Below are positions 61,143 to 64,000 of a stretch of DNA of 64,000 bases, in pieces. The notes below the pieces were generated by a model. The model did not search any database and was not told the DNA's origin. It worked only from the letters and a program-made list of their open reading frames with translations. Numbering within the stretch: the first letter of the stretch is position 1; every line of letters starts with the position of its first letter. The DNA comes from Caldilineaceae bacterium bin34 (GTDB lineage Bacteria > Chloroflexota > Anaerolineae > Caldilineales > Caldilineaceae). The stretch spans positions 1 through 64,000 of the forward strand of contig MPMO01000010.1 in assembly GCA_002238555.1 (NCBI GenBank). Reading direction: 5' to 3'. The translations under genes and the position numbers were made by a program.

Positions 61143-63005
61143 TCAGTGTGCCTGCGTGTGGCCGGCCTGGGACTCGTCCATGACGACGTACTCCTCCTCC
61201 AAGCCGTAGTCGTACGGCTCGCCCACAACCTGCAGCGGAGCGGCAAAGCTGTGCTCCGGCACCGGCGAGGGAATTTGCCATTCCGGCGAACGGGAACGCC
61301 AGGGATTGGCGGGGGCCCGAACCCCGATTTCGGCGCTGGTCACCAGGTTGTAGATCATGATCAGGATGGAGAGGCCGATCAGGAAGGCGGCAATCGTAGT
61401 CTCCAGGTGCCGCGCCTCGATCAATCCTCCGCCCAGCGTCGGGTCGTAGTCCACGATGCGGCGCCGCATGCCCATCGTGCCGACGGTCATCTGGCCGATG
61501 CTCATCAACCAGAAGGCCGGTGTCATGATGTAGAAGTGAAGCTTGCCCAGGGTCTCGTTGTACATCCTACCGGTGATCTTGGGGAACCAGAAGTAGATCG
61601 CGGCGCAGAACGGGAACACGAAGCCGCCGAACAGCGTGGCGTGGAAGTGGCCGACCACGAAGTAGGTGTCATGGAGGTACAGGTCGGAGGCGACCGTTGC
61701 CAGAATGGGACCGGTCAGGCCACCCAGCAAAAAGACCGAAATGGCGCCCAGGGTGAAGAGCATCGGCGTCGGGAAGCGGAGGCGGCCGCCCCACATGGTT
61801 GCCACCCAGCTGAAGAACTTCACGCCGGTCGGGACCGCGACCAGCAAGGTCGCAATCATGAAGGGGATCCGCAGGTACTGCGAATAGCCGGACGTGAACA
61901 TGTGGTGGCCCCAGACCAGGAACCCGACCAGGGCAATTGCAAGACTGGACAGGGCAATCCACCGGTACCCGAACAGGGGCTTGCGCGAGAACACCGGCAG
62001 CAGTTCACTGATGATGCCCAGGCCCGGCAACACGAACACGTAGACCGCCGGATGGGAGTAGAACCAGAAGATGTGCTGGAAGAGGATGGGGTTGCCGCCA
62101 CCCTCCGGGTCGAAGAAGCCCATGCCCAGGGCCCGCTCCGACAATCCCATGAGGAAGGCGGTACCGATGGCCTGCGTGGCCGTCAACTGGATCAGGCTGG
62201 TGGCCAGCACGGCCCAGCAGAAGATCGGGATGCGGAAGAGGTCCATGCCCTTGGGCCGCATCGTCAGGATGGTCACGAGCAGGTTGAGCGATCCCAGGAT
62301 GGAGGACAGGCCCACGAAGTAGATGGCCAGGAACAGGAACTGGTAGCCGACCGACCCTTGGGTGCTGAGCGGCGGATAGGCGGTCCAGCCGGCATCGAAC
62401 CCGCCCAGGAAGGCGCTGGCCAGCAACAGCAGGGCTCCGGGGACGTTGATCCAGAAGGCGAAGGCGTTGAGCCGGGGAAAGGCCATGTCCTCGGCCCCGA
62501 TCATCAGCGGCACCAGGTAGTTGGCCATGCCGCCCACCCCCAGCAGGATGGCGGCAATCACGGCCCAGCCGTGGAGGCCAATCAGCTTGTTGTACATGCC
62601 TATGCCGAGGAACTGCAGATCGGCCTGTGCCAGTTCCGCCCGGAAGATCAGGGCGAAGGAACCGCCAATCATCAGCATCAGCAACGAGGTCACGGAATAC
62701 TGGATGCCAATGACCTTGTGGTTGTAGTCGGTGGAGAAATACCGGGTCCATGCCGGCTTGTCCCGGGGCGGGCCATGCACCAGGGGGGTTGCCTTGCCGC
62801 GGCACCACTCCAGCCAGTCGTCGATGGCGCCCACGCCCCACATGAACGAAAAGCCGCCGACCAGGCCGCCGACCACAAAGACCACTTCCTGGTCCCACAG
62901 TTCCATCCCGGCCAAGAGGCGCCAAACCATGGCCACCACCATGCCCAGGACGGTGCCGGCCGCCTGGTAGATGAGGCCACGGGTTAGACCCAACTGCATC
63001 AACAT
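61143..63005 (-). CDS. coxA: Cytochrome c oxidase subunit I, A2 type
   Basis: The 620-aa subunit has all haem and copper ligands: His145 (low-spin haem), His318 with Tyr322 (YSHPAVY), His367-His368, His453 and His455 (VVGHFH). The helix VI site reads YSHPAVY instead of GHPEVY, so the D-channel Glu is replaced by the Tyr-Ser pair of A2-type oxidases such as Rhodothermus caa3. The K-channel Lys is Lys396 (VPTGVKFFSW). Ninety residues precede the usual start (TDYNHKVIGIQY), with two extra predicted helices (about 8-32 and 42-60). No cytochrome c or subunit III is fused. Confidence 0.96.
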   Translation of the reverse strand: MLMQLGLTRGLIYQAAGTVLGMVVAMVWRLLAGMELWDQEVVFVVGGLVGGFSFMWGVGAIDDWLEWCRGKATPLVHGPPRDKPAWTRYFSTDYNHKVIGIQYSVTSLLMLMIGGSFALIFRAELAQADLQFLGIGMYNKLIGLHGWAVIAAILLGVGGMANYLVPLMIGAEDMAFPRLNAFAFWINVPGALLLLASAFLGGFDAGWTAYPPLSTQGSVGYQFLFLAIYFVGLSSILGSLNLLVTILTMRPKGMDLFRIPIFCWAVLATSLIQLTATQAIGTAFLMGLSERALGMGFFDPEGGGNPILFQHIFWFYSHPAVYVFVLPGLGIISELLPVFSRKPLFGYRWIALSSLAIALVGFLVWGHHMFTSGYSQYLRIPFMIATLLVAVPTGVKFFSWVATMWGGRLRFPTPMLFTLGAISVFLLGGLTGPILATVASDLYLHDTYFVVGHFHATLFGGFVFPFCAAIYFWFPKITGRMYNETLGKLHFYIMTPAFWLMSIGQMTVGTMGMRRRIVDYDPTLGGGLIEARHLETTIAAFLIGLSILIMIYNLVTSAEIGVRAPANPWRSRSPEWQIPSPVPEHSFAAPLQVVGEPYDYGLEEEYVVMDESQAGHTQAH

Positions 63006-63052
63006 AGCGCTCTCCGCAATGACCGGACCGCCTTCACGGTCCCGTTGCCGAC

Positions 63053-63775
63053 TTACTCCAGCTGCTCGTTAATCCAGGCGTCGAAGTCTTCCTGTAAAAC
63101 CACGCGCACATCCGCCAGCATGTAGGCATGGCGCAGACCGCACAGTTCGGCACAGCGCAGCTGGAACTCGCCCACCTCCGTGGGGGTCACCCTCAGCTCC
63201 GTGACGATGCCGGGCACGAGGTCCTGCTTGACGCGCCACTCCACCACCCAGAAGGAATGGAGGACGTCCACGGCCGACATTGAAAGCAGGAGCGGCTGGT
63301 TGACCGGAACCACCATCTCCGTGGTCTGGAATTCCCCGTGGCCCGGATAGGCGAACCGCCAGCTCCACTGCAGACCCTCCACCTCCACCGTCATTTCATT
63401 GTCCTGCGGCGCGGTGACCTGGGCCAGAACCTGGGTTCCGATAACCCCGTAAATCGCCACGACAATGAGCGGGATGACGGTCCAGGCGATCTCGAGGCCG
63501 TAGTGGCCGTGGAAATAGTCCCCTTCCTCGTCCTCCTCGCCCGGGCGCGCCCGGAAGGCGACGATCGAGTAGCCCATGATTACCAGAACCAGCGCCCCGG
63601 CGCCCGCGATGAGCCAGACATGCTGGCCGATCAGGTTGTCGATGGCGGCCGACTGGGCGCTGCCCTGGATGGCAGGCAACGGCAGCGACAAGTCCAAAAT
63701 CCACTGGATGACCAGTGTGAAGACAACTACAAGGATCCCCGCGTACAGGAAATGTCTTCGATAGTTGCTGCGCAT
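63053..63775 (-). CDS. coxB: Cytochrome c oxidase subunit II
   Basis: The 240-aa subunit has two membrane helices (about 10-28 and 52-74; a third hydrophobic stretch at 95-117) and an external cupredoxin domain with the copper A site: His173 (VLHSFWV), Cys208, Glu210, Cys212, His216 and Met219 (CAELCGLRHAYM). The electron-entry Trp occurs in QWSWRF. There is no C-terminal cytochrome c domain, so electrons come from a separate carrier. It is the first gene of the operon, with a TACAAT box 64 bases upstream. Confidence 0.95.
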   Translation of the reverse strand: MRSNYRRHFLYAGILVVVFTLVIQWILDLSLPLPAIQGSAQSAAIDNLIGQHVWLIAGAGALVLVIMGYSIVAFRARPGEEDEEGDYFHGHYGLEIAWTVIPLIVVAIYGVIGTQVLAQVTAPQDNEMTVEVEGLQWSWRFAYPGHGEFQTTEMVVPVNQPLLLSMSAVDVLHSFWVVEWRVKQDLVPGIVTELRVTPTEVGEFQLRCAELCGLRHAYMLADVRVVLQEDFDAWINEQLE

Positions 63776-63838
63776 CCTTGCAGGGGCCTCAGTACGGGAA
63801 CTTTGCGAGGCATCGTCACCCTCGCGCCGACCGGCCGG

Positions 63839-63844
63839 ATTGTA
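63839..63844 (-). promoter_or_regulatory. TACAAT -10 box for the cox operon
   Basis: On the minus strand the sequence is gtgcTACAATccgg, 64 bases before the coxB start. A clear -35 is not visible at 16-18 bases upstream. The same tgcTACAAT context precedes tnpB and the BFN gene. Confidence 0.45.
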
Positions 63845-64000
63845 GCACCAGAAAGGCCCTGAAACGGCATGGGCACCGCCAGTCCGCGACGTGCCGACCC
63901 GCTGGCCGCATGCAACGGAAGGCCTTCACGCGGTTGGGTGGACGCCAACTCCCGTTGCAGGTCCCAGGCCCCGATCCCCAAGCCCTGGGCCGGAGCCCCC

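Noticed and set aside
63727..63981. A short minus-strand frame upstream of coxB as an extra cox gene
   Set aside because: No family features; it overlaps the coxB start and the -10 box.
1..64000. A novel defence or biosynthetic system
   Set aside because: Toxin-antitoxin pairs and TnpB are present, but I found no cluster of unknown genes with consistent spacing and direction that would support a new multi-gene system.

Overview
The window is 64 kb of GC-rich (roughly 60% or more) bacterial chromosome. The gene content suggests a Chloroflexota (Chloroflexi-like) aerobe. It has an aa3-type cytochrome oxidase of the A2 subtype, a bacterial System I haem-delivery operon whose CcmE is of the cysteine (CxxxY) kind, a DnaB/DnaD/DnaI-type replication set, CdaA/CdaR cyclic-di-AMP genes, LysM and LRR lipoproteins with proline/threonine linkers, a tricorn-type protease, and TACAAT-like -10 boxes. 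The phylum is an inference from gene style; no rRNA or marker phylogeny is available here.

Layout. 1-2562: an ISAs1-type transposase runs off the left edge and sits just behind an LRR lipoprotein whose end looks damaged. 2823-6485: a two-gene heterodimeric ABC exporter. 7211-8761: a secreted vWA/YfbK-like protein. 8995-15176: one long leftward cytochrome-c maturation operon, read as MBL hydrolase, DUF2007 protein, ccmE, ccmA, ccmB, ccmC, ccmD, a ccdA whose first helix hairpin has moved to its C-terminus, a TlpA-like thioredoxin lipoprotein and a DUF2085 membrane protein. ccmF and ccmH are not in the window. 15214-17065: a secreted glycosidase-like protein and an SH3 lipoprotein.

17130-22850 is an accessory island. 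It holds a YafQ toxin with a decayed RelB antitoxin, fragments of IS110-like and IS4-like transposases, a decayed IS630-like element with terminal inverted repeats, an intact TnpB with its own promoter and a candidate omega-RNA region, and several dispersed or inverted short repeats.

22964-33715 returns to core functions: a PhyH-type dioxygenase; dnaB, a dnaD-like gene and a dnaI-like gene with two AAA+ domains; a bifunctional-nuclease (BFN) gene; a tRNA-queuosine mannosyltransferase-like gene; a zinc-ribbon/cold-shock protein; tRNA-Cys(GCA); a LysM/fasciclin protein; and a DinG-like helicase. 33871-43034 is a rightward run: DUF2335 protein, GH13 amylase, ornithine carbamoyltransferase, cdaA-cdaR, der, an M28 peptidase and lgt. 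43120-48214 is leftward: DUF503, a LipM-like octanoyltransferase, a YgfZ-like protein, a seven-repeat WD40 protein and a secreted alpha/beta hydrolase. 48629-53901 is rightward: tricorn protease, glycerate 2-kinase (4-bp overlap) and an ISC-type ferredoxin. 54612-57836 holds an unknown secreted protein, a HicAB pair and a nuclease-like lipoprotein. 57847-63775 is a leftward terminal-oxidase operon: coxB, coxA, subunit IV, coxC, ctaG, a YtkA-like protein and SURF1.

The haem side of the window works as one theme. The Ccm operon attaches haem to c-type cytochromes, with CcdA and TlpA supplying reductant to the apocytochrome thiols, and the cox operon builds the oxidase those cytochromes feed. 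No CRISPR array, rRNA, phage module or complete novel defence system was found. The most unusual items are the circularly permuted CcdA, the tandem-AAA+ helicase loader, the in-frame duplication in LipM, and the repeat-rich insertion island.
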